NCBI GenBank assembly: GCA_964588175.1 | Contig: CAZPNW010000176.1 | Span: forward strand, 1-22,041 | From: JBAZTA01 sp964588175 | Lineage (GTDB): Bacteria > Omnitrophota > Gorgyraeia > Gygaellales > Profunditerraquicolaceae | Reading direction: 5' to 3' | Length of the DNA: 22,041 bases | Shown here: piece by piece, positions 1 to 8,775 of the stretch | Layout: the number at the start of each line of letters is the position of its first letter | Numbering within the stretch: the first letter of the stretch is position 1 | Made by a program: the position numbers and the translations under genes | The notes under the pieces: model-generated | Seen by the model: the letters and a program-made list of their open reading frames with translations, nothing else | What the model was told of the DNA's origin: nothing | The model's database searches: none

Positions 1-137
1 AACGATAAATAATAATTTCTTCATTTTCTCCAATCTCACTTTCTTGATTTTATGTTACCTTCAATTTATATCCCCGTAAACGCCTTATTTCGCCTTTTTA
101 TTGACTTTTGAACACCAACTGCTTTTATCTAGTGAAA

Positions 138-198
138 CTCCACCGAGTATGCGCATAAAATTTCCGAAGGAAATTTTGCGCATGCTTACGAGGTGGAG
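138..198. repeat. 61-nt imperfect inverted repeat (long hairpin) after batE
   Basis: The core is a perfect 9-bp stem (157-165 with 169-177) closed by a 3-nt loop. It continues through 150-154 with 178-182, then a few G-T and Watson-Crick pairs. It ends in a perfect 7-bp outer stem, ctccacc at 138-144 with ggtggag at 192-198. It lies 20 nt past the batE stop. Read on the minus strand it is not followed by a strong T tract, so it is not a textbook intrinsic terminator. It could be a transcript 3'-end stabiliser, an inefficient terminator or a palindromic repeat copy. The arm 192-197 can also pair with tccacc at 208-213, giving two alternative folds. Confidence 0.7.
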
Positions 199-218
199 TA
201 GGCACCTTCCACCGCATA

Positions 219-1004
219 TCACTGCCCTATCAACTCAATTACGGTTTTATCTACCCAGCCTATTTTATGGTCGGGCCGCCTGATCTTAAACCAATGAGCG
301 CCCGTATCTAAGACTTCGACCCTATTTCCTTCTGTTAAAGTAAAATACGCCGTGGCATTTTCCGACGGCTCAAATCGCGCCTGAGTTTCTTTGGCTATAA
401 CAACCGCCCCTTTCGTCAAATAATTAATTTTCCAATAAAGTGAGAACGCTCCCGCGAAGAAAACAATAAGGATACCCGCCAGCAAAAACACAGTATATTT
501 CCTGATAGCCGGGATAAAAATATGGCAGGTCAACAGGACAAAAATACCGATAAAGAGAATTGACAAGAATACAGTTACGGCGTCTACGCTCAATCCGTCC
601 GACAATGAATGCAACCAGAGTAAAAGCCTGTTCCTTGAATACTGCGACGAATTTACCCTCACCAAGGAGCGGGCATAATCAAGATTCGCTTTTAAATCGC
701 TGTCATACGGAATAAATTGCCTTGCACGCTCATAATTGAGGATAGCTTTCCCGATATCTCCTTTTTTAAAATAACTGTTTCCCAGGTTATAGTAAAGATT
801 ACCGTTTACAGATCCTTGACGGGCTATTTTTTCATATGTATCGACAGCTTCGCTGTATTGAGCCGCTCTATAGAGATCATTAGCCCGGGAGAAAAGCTGC
901 TCCGGAGCCGGCTCGGGCGCGCTTTGCGCGAGCACCACGGCAGCAACCGCTTTGCATAAAAAAACATATACTAAGACACCGACCGCTATTCTTTTAAAAC
1001 CCAT
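219..1004 (-). CDS. batE: BatE-like TPR and SH3-type membrane protein
   Basis: This is the last gene of the moxR-bat cluster, 261 aa from the chosen ATG. The N-terminus is a signal peptide or anchor ending near LAQS (about residue 27). TPR-like helices follow (about 35-115, with NDLYRAAQY and YYNLGNSYFKKGD). Two hydrophobic membrane segments come next (about 140-164 and 170-191). The C-terminus is an SH3b-like domain (about 198-258, ending GWVDKTVIEL). This is the known BatE architecture. A periplasmic or membrane scaffold role in the Bat complex is inferred. The start at 1004 is preferred because AGGGGGAAGG lies 4 nt upstream and the signal peptide then begins cleanly. A TTG at 1061 overlapping the batD stop would add 19 residues that do not look like a leader. 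Confidence 0.88.
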   Translation of the reverse strand: MGFKRIAVGVLVYVFLCKAVAAVVLAQSAPEPAPEQLFSRANDLYRAAQYSEAVDTYEKIARQGSVNGNLYYNLGNSYFKKGDIGKAILNYERARQFIPYDSDLKANLDYARSLVRVNSSQYSRNRLLLWLHSLSDGLSVDAVTVFLSILFIGIFVLLTCHIFIPAIRKYTVFLLAGILIVFFAGAFSLYWKINYLTKGAVVIAKETQARFEPSENATAYFTLTEGNRVEVLDTGAHWFKIRRPDHKIGWVDKTVIELIGQ

Positions 1005-1057
1005 GATACCTTCCCCCTGCAAAAATGTCCACTTTAAAAAGGCCCGCGCGCATAAAT

Positions 1058-2887
1058 TCAAGATCTATTTTTCTGAAAATACACTATCACTGCTTCTGCC
1101 TTGCTCAGCGTATCAAGCATCGCATCTTTGCCTGAAGCTAATGGTGAGTACCGCGCTGCATCACATTCCCTGAAAATAACCCGCAGCATATTCAATATAG
1201 CCTCGTCCGTACCTTTGGACTTAAGGACATCATCGACAACGCTCATCGTGATACCCTGTGACGGCAGATGGAACTTATCTCCCAGATACTCCTGCAGCAA
1301 TTGAAACACCGTATCATAAAACAATGCTGGATCGCCGCTGGAACAATACTGGCGAGCCTTAAGCAAGTATGCCCGCGCTTTTTTCGGCGCAGAGAGCTGG
1401 CGGGCAAACCGGGGATCGCTCTTGAGTTTACGTTTTCGTTTCTCATAGAAAAGAATAACCAGGAAAACAAGAGGGAACACCAGATGCATCCACAAGAAGA
1501 AAAGATTATTATACAGGAACCGGCCGTGCCGGGAAAACGCGCCCGGTAAAATTTTAATATAGACTATATCGCGCCCGAGCATCTCATCACCAGGTCCCGG
1601 ATGATCTTGCGGCTGTTGGCTGCTCACAATAGCAAGCTTCTCTTCTCTCACAGGCTTTTCTACGCGTATCGGAAACGGCCCCTTGGTGATCTCCCGGTAT
1701 TTCCCTGCCGCCGGGTCCCAAAAACTAAAGTCTATGGCAGGGATCTCGCGTATCGACTCTTCAAGCGGTATCATGACCTGTTCAAAGACTTTCGAGGCAT
1801 CATCCTGCTTAACCTGCGGTTCATATATCTTAAATCCTTTTGAAGAGCTCAGATGCGGCATATTCACGGTATTAAGATTGCCCTTTCCTGAAACAGTGAT
1901 CTTCACCGTAACGGGATCCCCGACTTTAACTTCTTGCGGGCCGACGGCCACATCTATTCCGAAATCACCGACTGCTCCGGTAAAATTTTGCGGTTTAGAC
2001 TCCTCCGGCAGCGAGCGGACAATAACGGGTATATCCGCTGACTTCAGGTCAAGCGGATAATTCTGGTAGCCCCCCAAGAAATTATCAAACATATTAGAAT
2101 TAAAAAAATCATCGAATCCGCCCGGGAACCTCTGATGCTGCTGTTGCCTGATGAGCAAATTGCACTTAAGCGATGCAGGCCCCAGCCTGAATTCGCCCTG
2201 CCTCATCCCGAATATTGATGCAGTAAATTCGATCACGTCATAATTGACCCCTCCGACAACTTCTGTATACTGCTTCGGCTTTTCAAACTGGCCGACAGAA
2301 AATCCCTCATGGCTGAACTCGGGGTATTGAATATCGCGGATAGCAAGACGGTTGACGTATAATTTAATGGTTAACGCAGTGGCTTCATTTAAATACACCT
2401 TATTGTTTTCCACGTTCATGACGAGAAAAACCCGGTCAGAGATATCTTCGGAAGATACTTGCGCCGATCCTGCCGGTTGAGAATCAGCTTTCAGCGAACC
2501 TTTAACCACCTCTAAATTTATTTCGCTTGCGCGGTACGTGTCACCATTATGTTCAAAGGTAAACGGCCCTAGCTTAAAATCACCTTCTTTTAACGGCTTT
2601 ACAGAATAAATATGAGTAATAGAACTGGAAACTTTACCATTAACGATTGACATCCTGGTCGCCGGCCCCAGATAACTGATCTGCAAACCCTCGACCTCAG
2701 GAAACGTAAGCGGGGGCATATCTTGAGTTCCTTCAAAGCCAAGCTCTAATTGCAAAACCTGGCCCAAAGAAGCTTTTTCGCGGTCAAGGTGGGCCTCAAA
2801 CGCGACTTCTTTGGCAAAAGCAGCAGGGCACCATAAGAACCCGCACATAAATATGATCACCAGCGCTCGAATACGATCCGTTTTCAT
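1058..2887 (-). CDS. batD: BatD, oxygen-tolerance family membrane protein
   Basis: The product is 609 aa, a usual length for BatD. It has a cleavable signal peptide (PAAFAKE, cut near residue 25). A long beta-rich extracytoplasmic region follows with repeated Ig-like modules: EAHLDREKASLGQVLQLEL near 31-49, ENNKVYLNEATALTIKLY near 160-177 and VGPQEVKVGDPVTVKI near 315-330. One transmembrane helix lies at about 462-482, followed by a basic stop-transfer stretch (KRKRKLK). The C-terminal cytoplasmic region is helical (500-609). The ATG overlaps the batC stop as TAATG, so translational coupling is likely. BatD proteins accompany BatA/BatB VWA proteins and are thought to help assemble or protect envelope components. 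The exact molecular job is not established. Confidence 0.92.
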   Translation of the reverse strand: MKTDRIRALVIIFMCGFLWCPAAFAKEVAFEAHLDREKASLGQVLQLELGFEGTQDMPPLTFPEVEGLQISYLGPATRMSIVNGKVSSSITHIYSVKPLKEGDFKLGPFTFEHNGDTYRASEINLEVVKGSLKADSQPAGSAQVSSEDISDRVFLVMNVENNKVYLNEATALTIKLYVNRLAIRDIQYPEFSHEGFSVGQFEKPKQYTEVVGGVNYDVIEFTASIFGMRQGEFRLGPASLKCNLLIRQQQHQRFPGGFDDFFNSNMFDNFLGGYQNYPLDLKSADIPVIVRSLPEESKPQNFTGAVGDFGIDVAVGPQEVKVGDPVTVKITVSGKGNLNTVNMPHLSSSKGFKIYEPQVKQDDASKVFEQVMIPLEESIREIPAIDFSFWDPAAGKYREITKGPFPIRVEKPVREEKLAIVSSQQPQDHPGPGDEMLGRDIVYIKILPGAFSRHGRFLYNNLFFLWMHLVFPLVFLVILFYEKRKRKLKSDPRFARQLSAPKKARAYLLKARQYCSSGDPALFYDTVFQLLQEYLGDKFHLPSQGITMSVVDDVLKSKGTDEAILNMLRVIFRECDAARYSPLASGKDAMLDTLSKAEAVIVYFQKNRS

Positions 2888-3771
2888 TACCAGTCCTTTA
2901 CCACTTCTTCCTGATACCGGTTGACCTTGTCTTTTAACTGCCCCTGCATATTTTCTTCCTGTTTATACCCGTCCAAAAGCATTTTTGCTTCTTTCCCCGA
3001 CATCTCTTTCATATCCTGCGCGTCTTCTCCGGCTGAAGCTTCTTCCGGGTCTCCAAGCTGTTCTTTACTCTGATCGTTTTCCCGTGCTTTTTGCTCTTTC
3101 AAGGACTCCCCTGCATCTTTCTTGTCTTTACCCTCTTGCCCTTGAGATCCTTTGTTCTCTGCTTGTTTATCTGCGCCCGGCTGCCTGTCCTTTGAACTGT
3201 CTTGCGCTCCACTCCCTGAATTACCGTTCTTTTCTTCTTTTTGCTCATTTTGTTTTGATTGATCCCGCTTATTTTCTTGCGGCTTATCCTTCAATTCTTT
3301 TAACACTTTATCGACAAACTCATAATTTATTTTCGCATCTTTATCACCGGGGTTCAGATCGATCGCCCTTTTATAATTATCCAGGGACTCTTTAAAAAGT
3401 TGAACAGCGGCTTGCTGATCATTCTCTTTCTTAAGCATCCCTTCTTTGAACTTACTATTTGCGACATTGTAGTTTGCCTTAAATTCAAGAGACCGGTCTT
3501 CGCAAGCCAATCCTTTTTCAAAGGATTTCACGGCGTTTGCGTAATCGCCTGTTTTAAACTGAGCTGTGCCGAGGTTATAATTTATACGCTCAGAATCAGC
3601 ATGCTCGGACAATGCCTTTTCATACAGTTGCTTTGCCTCATCATATTTATGATTGCGATAAAGGTCATTGGCCTTTGAAACAATCCGGCCGCTCTCTGCC
3701 GCAGCTGCGCCAGAGAGCACTAAACAGCTCATGAGGACCACTGGCAATACTTTTATCCTTTGCAGCTTCAT
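2887..3771 (-). CDS. batC: BatC-like periplasmic TPR protein with charged tail
   Basis: The product is 294 aa from the ATG at 3771. A signal peptide ends at GAAAAES (about residue 25). TPR repeats span about 30-160 (KANDLYRNHKYDEAKQLYEKAL, then NYNLGTAQFKTGDYANAVKSFEKGL split over adjacent helices, then YKRAIDLNPGDKDAKINYEF). A highly charged low-complexity stretch rich in Lys, Gln, Glu, Asp and Gly covers about 164-250. A short helical end follows. The ATG at 3771 is chosen because AAGGA sits 7 nt upstream and the leader starts there. An upstream in-frame GTG at 3795 would overlap batB and adds eight polar residues. The TPR part likely binds partner proteins of the BatA/BatB pair. The tail may be a flexible linker. 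Confidence 0.88.
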   Translation of the reverse strand: MKLQRIKVLPVVLMSCLVLSGAAAAESGRIVSKANDLYRNHKYDEAKQLYEKALSEHADSERINYNLGTAQFKTGDYANAVKSFEKGLACEDRSLEFKANYNVANSKFKEGMLKKENDQQAAVQLFKESLDNYKRAIDLNPGDKDAKINYEFVDKVLKELKDKPQENKRDQSKQNEQKEEKNGNSGSGAQDSSKDRQPGADKQAENKGSQGQEGKDKKDAGESLKEQKARENDQSKEQLGDPEEASAGEDAQDMKEMSGKEAKMLLDGYKQEENMQGQLKDKVNRYQEEVVKDW

Positions 3772-3781
3772 ACTATTATCC

Positions 3782-4780
3782 TTATTTTTTCTCACTAATC
3801 AAGGGTTCCAATAAAAAAAGCATAAGCGCAATGGTTAAGGGGACCTGAAAACGCTCTTCATAACGCTTCGTCAATTTATCCTTAAATTCAACTTTTTCCA
3901 ATTTCGATAATTTCTGGCGGTACAAATCATCCAGGCCGAATTCAGTTGCGGTCGAACGCACATAACTTCCGCCGGTAGTAAGAGCTATTTTCTGCAAAAG
4001 CGCCTCATTCAAGCGTGACTTGACAACATTGCCTTCCCTATCCTTGAGGAATTCAATTTTTCCGTCTGCCGCAAGCGGGATCAGTTCGCCATCACGGGAA
4101 CCTATCCCGACGCAAAAGATCAAAATACCTGATTTTTTCGCTTCTTCTGCGGCAGCCATAACCGCCGATTCGCTTTCGAGTTCTTCCCCGTCGGTTATGA
4201 TGATCAACACTTTATCCTTCCCCGCTGCTCCCTTATAACAACGGATAGCCGCCTGTATCGCTGCAGCAAGCGAAGTTCCGCCTTTCGGGATTGCATCGGT
4301 ATCGACGCTCTCCAGAGCCAGAAGAAAACCGCCGTAATCTATCGTGAGCGGACACTCCAAAAAGGCGCTTCCCGCGAACGCCACCAGCCCCACCCGGTCG
4401 CTTTTCAAATTCCTGATAAAATCCCCGATAGCCAATTTCGAGCGGCCGAGCCTGCTGGGCTTAATATCCTGGGTAAGCATGCTTTTTGATGTATCGAGGG
4501 CTATCACGATATCAACGCCTTTTCTTTTAACTTCCTGCCAATGAAAACCCCATTGCGGCCTTAATAAAGAAACCAGGGCCAACGATACACCAATGACAAG
4601 CGTAACGGTCTTCAAACGCTTTCTTTTCATATTGGCACCACGCAATAACTCCGGCAAAAGCCCCGCCTGGGCGAACCGTCCTAAAAGCTGTTTACGCTTC
4701 TTTGAACTCCACCAGTAGAATATAATCAAAGCCGCAATGATCAAAAAACAATATATACCAAAAGGCTCAGCGAATCTCAT
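3782..4780 (-). CDS. batB: BatB, membrane-anchored von Willebrand A protein
   Basis: The product is 332 aa. There are two N-terminal membrane segments (about 8-24 and 57-73), then a VWA domain (about 89-280), then a C-terminal hydrophobic helix (about 312-327). The MIDAS metal site looks intact: D96-T-S-K-S100, Thr169 in the KGGTS loop and Asp197 in IITDGEE. It should therefore bind Mg2+ and an acidic ligand on a partner protein. The ATG lies one base after the batA stop and the stop is 10 nt before the batC start, so the genes are co-translated. Order and architecture match batB of the Bacteroides aerotolerance cluster. It is the second of two paralogous VWA proteins here. Confidence 0.93.
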   Translation of the reverse strand: MRFAEPFGIYCFLIIAALIIFYWWSSKKRKQLLGRFAQAGLLPELLRGANMKRKRLKTVTLVIGVSLALVSLLRPQWGFHWQEVKRKGVDIVIALDTSKSMLTQDIKPSRLGRSKLAIGDFIRNLKSDRVGLVAFAGSAFLECPLTIDYGGFLLALESVDTDAIPKGGTSLAAAIQAAIRCYKGAAGKDKVLIIITDGEELESESAVMAAAEEAKKSGILIFCVGIGSRDGELIPLAADGKIEFLKDREGNVVKSRLNEALLQKIALTTGGSYVRSTATEFGLDDLYRQKLSKLEKVEFKDKLTKRYEERFQVPLTIALMLFLLEPLISEKK

Positions 4781-4781
4781 C

Positions 4782-5777
4782 TTACGGCACCTTTCGCAAA
4801 AATGTGTTCGTTAAGGCAATTTCCAGTAATACCAGCGCGAGCGCGGGTACCAGGAAAAACGGGAACAACTCCTTATATTCCACGTACCCCTTTTCTTCGA
4901 GGGGGGTCTTTTCTAAACGGTCGATCTCTTTATAGATCTGGCGCAAACTTTGTGTATCCGTCGCGCGGAAATATTTACCGTCAGTAACGGAAGCTATTTT
5001 TTCCAAAGTGTCTTCGTCGATATCAATACGTATCATCTGGTAGCTGTTATTGCCAAAGAAATCCTTGACCGGGTACGGCGCCAGGCCTTTGGTACCGGCG
5101 CCGATAGTATATATTTTCGTTTTAAGGGCTTTGGCTGCTTCTGCGGCGGTAAGCGGGGCGATAGAACCGGTATTATTACGGCCGTCGGTCAAAAGGATAA
5201 CGACTTTGCTTTTTGCTTTAGTATCCCTTAAACGGTTTAAAGAAGAAGCTATCCCTGAACCAACCGCTGTCCCATCTTCAATAAATCCGGCCTTAACCCG
5301 CTCTAAATTTTCAAAAAGCCATCCATAATCGAGTGTTAACGGACAGACCGTATATGCCCGCGCGGCAAACGCAACGATCCCGATGCGGTCATTATTCCTG
5401 CCTTTGATAAAATCTTTCACTACTTCTTTGACCACTTCCAGCCTGTTTTGCCTCCGGCTGCCTATTTTAAAATCTTCAGCGAGCATACTGGTGGAACAAT
5501 CGATCGCCAGGACGATATCGATCCCTTCCGATCGGATCTGAGCGTCAGAAACCGGAGATTGCGGACGGGAAAGCGCAGCTCCCATCAAAATGACGGCTGC
5601 AAAACGGAAATAGATCATACGCCTGCTTAACCGCGCTTTCCAGGAATTCTGCAAACTACTTACCAGGCTTCCTGAAGAAAAACGCAACCCCATAGTAGCG
5701 ACTTTTTTCCACGCATAGAGCATGAATAGGGCAACGGCCGGCGCTAATATTAATAGTAACGGGTACTTAAAAATCAT
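4782..5777 (-). CDS. batA: BatA, membrane-anchored von Willebrand A protein
   Basis: The product is 331 aa. Membrane segments lie near residues 5-22 and 55-70. A VWA domain covers about 86-285 and a hydrophobic helix about 303-323 near the C-terminus. The MIDAS residues are D93-C-S-T-S97, Thr170 in EDGTAVG and Asp198 in LLTDGRN, all the expected metal ligands. A GGTGGGGA Shine-Dalgarno lies upstream. The ATG overlaps the stop of the preceding gene as ATGA. BatA and BatB are taken to work as a membrane pair acted on by MoxR, because VWA proteins are the usual clients of MoxR AAA+ ATPases. That partnership comes from family knowledge, not from this sequence. Confidence 0.93.
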   Translation of the reverse strand: MIFKYPLLLILAPAVALFMLYAWKKVATMGLRFSSGSLVSSLQNSWKARLSRRMIYFRFAAVILMGAALSRPQSPVSDAQIRSEGIDIVLAIDCSTSMLAEDFKIGSRRQNRLEVVKEVVKDFIKGRNNDRIGIVAFAARAYTVCPLTLDYGWLFENLERVKAGFIEDGTAVGSGIASSLNRLRDTKAKSKVVILLTDGRNNTGSIAPLTAAEAAKALKTKIYTIGAGTKGLAPYPVKDFFGNNSYQMIRIDIDEDTLEKIASVTDGKYFRATDTQSLRQIYKEIDRLEKTPLEEKGYVEYKELFPFFLVPALALVLLEIALTNTFLRKVP

Positions 5778-6724
5778 TTTGTCCCCACCTGTTCCTTTGT
5801 TTGTTCGACAAAATTACGCGCGAATTGATACGTCATATCTATTTCCTGAGGGTTCGGCGCGTATTTGGCAAACTTCACTAAATCGCAAGCGACCAGGAAA
5901 TCCTTTAAGAGGGTTTTATGCTCTGTTTTCAGGAGCGAGCCGTCGCGCAGATGGAGCAAAAATTCCTCTGTTGTCATTTCCGGGGCCTTGAGGCTAAACC
6001 TGTTTTCAAGGTAATGACGGACTATCCCGGAGACTTCGATAAAATATTCTTTAATCTTCCCCTGGCTGATAAGGTCCCGGCGCCGCAACTCATCAAGCTG
6101 TTCAAAGGCTATTTCATGAGCAGGACGCGCCTGGATAACAGGCGCTGATTTATTTCTTCTTCTCGATCTCAATAAAAAAACCGCAAGAACGGAAAAAATG
6201 ACCGCGCCAAACAAAGCGAACCACTGCTTTCGGGCAGACACCATTACCGGGCCCTTAATATCCCGGATATCAGTCATATCCTTGGCTTTTGCCAACAAGC
6301 TCTTGACTTCAATTTTCTGTTCATCAGAACGAGCTTCCCGCCAATCTTTATCCGCTTTTCCTTTATATTTAATGGCCAGTTGAGGAATGGTTAATTCACC
6401 TGTTGTATATGCTTCCAGGATATAGCGGCAAAAAGACCTCTTTTTACCAAACCTAACAGAAGATTTCAGGACCGCCTCTTTTACCGTAAAATCACCCAAT
6501 GTTTGAGCAGTCGAGGGGAATTCGACATCCACATCCTTGCCGCAGGCCAGCGTAACGGTGTATTGTATTCTCTCCCCGATAGTAACCACACGCTTATCAA
6601 GCGACGCCTTGAGCGTTACTATGGGATCATCACCCGGATTATCCTGAGCATATACAACAATTACACCCAGGAAAAGCGTGATAATAAGGACTCCGATACC
6701 CAGGCTCAAGGAAAAATTCCTCAT
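5774..6724 (-). CDS. BatD-like single-pass membrane protein between DUF58 and BatA
   Basis: The product is 316 aa. It begins with a signal peptide (VVYAQD, cut near residue 26). One BatD-type beta domain follows (about 34-141, with the family-like TIGERIQYTVTL). A single transmembrane helix lies at about 167-186 with a basic cytosolic border (RSRRRNK). The cytoplasmic helical domain (about 200-310) contains PAHEIAFEQLDELR, GKIKEYFIEVSGIVRHYLE and TTEEFL. The tail resembles the DUF4381-type proteins often found at this place in moxR-bat clusters, while the head resembles a shortened BatD. It is coupled by ATGA overlaps to both DUF58 upstream and batA downstream. Its role is probably to link the periplasmic Bat proteins to the cytoplasmic MoxR/DUF58 side. 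No catalytic motif was seen. Confidence 0.85.
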   Translation of the reverse strand: MRNFSLSLGIGVLIITLFLGVIVVYAQDNPGDDPIVTLKASLDKRVVTIGERIQYTVTLACGKDVDVEFPSTAQTLGDFTVKEAVLKSSVRFGKKRSFCRYILEAYTTGELTIPQLAIKYKGKADKDWREARSDEQKIEVKSLLAKAKDMTDIRDIKGPVMVSARKQWFALFGAVIFSVLAVFLLRSRRRNKSAPVIQARPAHEIAFEQLDELRRRDLISQGKIKEYFIEVSGIVRHYLENRFSLKAPEMTTEEFLLHLRDGSLLKTEHKTLLKDFLVACDLVKFAKYAPNPQEIDMTYQFARNFVEQTKEQVGTK

Positions 6725-7599
6725 CGCATCCTCCGTTCCCTGGCCCTGAAAAATCTATACAAACTCATGCCATAAGCGGTATCGGTACGGATATCGATGG
6801 AGTCTACGTTAACCGACCGAAAGAGCATCTGGCGCTGGCGAAGCCGCTTCTGGGCTGCCTCAGCATAATCTTTACGCACTGACACATCGGAAGAATCAAC
6901 GAAAAAACTTTTTTTACTCTCCGGGTCTTCCAAAGCGATCAGGCCCACATCAGGCAATTCGATCTCCCGGGGGTCGGTGATCGTGACCGCGATACAATCA
7001 TGGCGCTTATTCGTGACTGCCAGCATCTTCTTGTAATCCGGTGAATAAAAATCGGAGATTATAAACGCGACCGTTTTTCTGGCCGTGATGCGATTCAGGA
7101 ATTCTAAAGCGGCATTGATATCGGTGCCGGTACCGCTGGGTTTAAAATACAGGGCTTCCCTGACCACGCGCAACACATGGCGCGGGCCTTTACGGGGCGG
7201 GATGAATTTCTCGACCTTATCGGTAAAAACGATAAAGCCCACCTTATCATTATTGCTGGTAGCCGATAAAGCCAAAAGAGAGCAGATCTCCGCGGCAAGC
7301 TGGACCTTAAGCTGCTTGACCGTCCCGAAAAAACATGACGCTGACATATCCAAAAGGATCATGACCGTTAATTCCCGCTCTTCGACAAACTTCTTGATAT
7401 AGGGATGATTCATGCGCGCGGTCACATTCCAATCAATAGAACGGATCTCATCACCCGGCTGATACTGCCTGACCTCATCAAATTCCATGCCTTTACCTTT
7501 AAAAGTACTTTGATATTGCCCGGCAAAAACATCACTGACCATACGCGAAGTGGTGATCTGGATACGCCGTATCTTTTTAAGGACATCCTTAGGGATCAT
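6721..7599 (-). CDS. DUF58 family protein (VWA-like fold)
   Basis: The product is 292 aa, typical for the family. The DUF58 signature is clear at residues 36-62: GMEFDEVRQYQPGDEIR, then IDWNVTAR. A VWA-like core follows with D84-M-S-A-S88 (a DxSxS motif) and IISDFYSP near 180-187. There is no signal peptide or membrane helix, so the protein is cytoplasmic. DUF58 genes almost always lie directly after moxR, as here (21-nt gap), and the protein is presumed to be a MoxR client or adaptor. Its stop overlaps the next start as ATGA. The biochemical activity of the family is unknown. Confidence 0.93.
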   Translation of the reverse strand: MIPKDVLKKIRRIQITTSRMVSDVFAGQYQSTFKGKGMEFDEVRQYQPGDEIRSIDWNVTARMNHPYIKKFVEERELTVMILLDMSASCFFGTVKQLKVQLAAEICSLLALSATSNNDKVGFIVFTDKVEKFIPPRKGPRHVLRVVREALYFKPSGTGTDINAALEFLNRITARKTVAFIISDFYSPDYKKMLAVTNKRHDCIAVTITDPREIELPDVGLIALEDPESKKSFFVDSSDVSVRKDYAEAAQKRLRQRQMLFRSVNVDSIDIRTDTAYGMSLYRFFRARERRMR

Positions 7600-7620
7600 C
7601 TGAACACGGACCTTTCTCTC

Positions 7621-8613
7621 TTACGGGACTTCTACTTCATCAAATATTTTCTTAATTATATCTTCCGACGTTTTTTCCTCAGCTTCAGCTTCATAACTGA
7701 CGATCACGCGATGGCGCAAACAATCCGGCCCGATGGATTTAACATCTTGAGGCGTCACATACCCCCTCCCCTTTATAAATGCGTAGGCTTTCGCGGCAAG
7801 TGTCAGATTTATAGTGGCGCGGGGAGATGCGCCATACTGAATAAGGCTCGTTAAATCATCCAAGTGGTATTTTTTGGGGTCACGCGTGGCAAAGACGATA
7901 TCCAGGATATATTTTTCCAGCTTTTCATCCATATAGATCTCATCTACCACGCCGCGCGCCCTGACAATATCCGCCGGCTCTATCACAGGATTGACCTCCA
8001 TCTTTTTATTGGTAAAACTCATGCGCTTTAAGATCTGGTGTTCATCGGCGATAGATGGATACGTAATATTGACTTTGAGCATGAACCGGTCGATCTGTGC
8101 TTCAGGAAGCGGATAGGTACCTTCATGTTCTATAGGATTTTGCGTTGCCATGACCAAAAAAGGATCATCTAAAAGAAAGGTATGTTCACCGATAGTCACC
8201 TGGCGTTCCTGCATCGCTTCCAGCAAAGCGCTTTGGACTTTCGCAGGCGAACGGTTGATTTCATCGGCCAAGATTATATTAGCAAAAATGGGCCCTTTTT
8301 TGACGGAAAATCCGCCGTCTTTCGGGTTATATACCAGCGTACCGATAAGATCTGCCGGCAGGAGGTCAGGAGTAAATTGGAGCCTTTGGAATTTAGTTTT
8401 TATAGCCTGCGAGAGTGTCTTAATTGAAAGTGTCTTTGCCAGGCCGGGGACGCCTTCAACCAAAATATGGCCGTTGGCAAGTAAACCGACAAGCAACCGC
8501 TCGATCAAATAGTCCTGCCCGACAATGACTTTTTTTATCTCTCCTATCAGGCTGTTGACAAACGCGCTCTCTTTGGCGACCTTGTCGTTTATTGCAGTCA
8601 ATCCGGTACTCAT
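7621..8613 (-). CDS. moxR: MoxR family AAA+ ATPase
   Basis: The product is 330 aa, the usual length. The Walker A is G54-VPGLAKT (positions 54-61). The Walker B is IILADE (113-118), followed by the MoxR hallmark INRSPAKVQSALLEAMQE. Sensor 1 is in ATQNP (Asn159). An arginine in the DRFML segment (Arg176) is a plausible arginine finger. GASPRA (Arg265) is sensor 2. A strong AAGGAGG Shine-Dalgarno lies 6 nt before the ATG. MoxR ATPases act as chaperone-like motors on VWA-domain partners. Three such partners (DUF58, BatA, BatB) follow in the same operon. As first gene of the cluster it probably sets operon expression. Confidence 0.96.
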   Translation of the reverse strand: MSTGLTAINDKVAKESAFVNSLIGEIKKVIVGQDYLIERLLVGLLANGHILVEGVPGLAKTLSIKTLSQAIKTKFQRLQFTPDLLPADLIGTLVYNPKDGGFSVKKGPIFANIILADEINRSPAKVQSALLEAMQERQVTIGEHTFLLDDPFLVMATQNPIEHEGTYPLPEAQIDRFMLKVNITYPSIADEHQILKRMSFTNKKMEVNPVIEPADIVRARGVVDEIYMDEKLEKYILDIVFATRDPKKYHLDDLTSLIQYGASPRATINLTLAAKAYAFIKGRGYVTPQDVKSIGPDCLRHRVIVSYEAEAEEKTSEDIIKKIFDEVEVP

Positions 8614-8730
8614 GGAAACCTCCTTGTGGCAGAAAACCTATACCCGCGCACTACGCCGCAGCAACTCCAATGAAGCTGGGTGCGATGAACACGCGGTACA
8701 GCTATCATTTTAATTTTGTATTCTAACCGA

Positions 8731-8739
8731 AATATACCA
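8731..8739 (-). promoter_or_regulatory. Possible extended -10 promoter for the moxR-bat operon
   Basis: On the minus strand TGGTATATT matches an extended -10 element (TGnTATAAT) with one mismatch in the hexamer. It lies about 120 nt upstream of the moxR ATG, in the 162-nt gap after the sensor kinase gene. No convincing -35 hexamer was found. Read-through from the two-component genes upstream is the alternative. Confidence 0.3.
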
Positions 8740-8775
8740 CATGCATGATGAGAAGAAGATGAAAATGGAATGATT

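Noticed and set aside
101..283. Plus-strand 60-aa open frame at the left edge
   Set aside because: It runs through the hairpin and the end of batE, has no ribosome binding site and no protein-like domain pattern.
2985..3395. Plus-strand 136-aa open frame opposite batC
   Set aside because: It is antisense to the low-complexity Lys/Gln/Glu tail of batC, which leaves the opposite strand open by composition.
7405..7854. Plus-strand 149-aa open frame across the moxR/DUF58 junction
   Set aside because: It lies opposite two well-supported genes and shows no recognisable motif or ribosome binding site.
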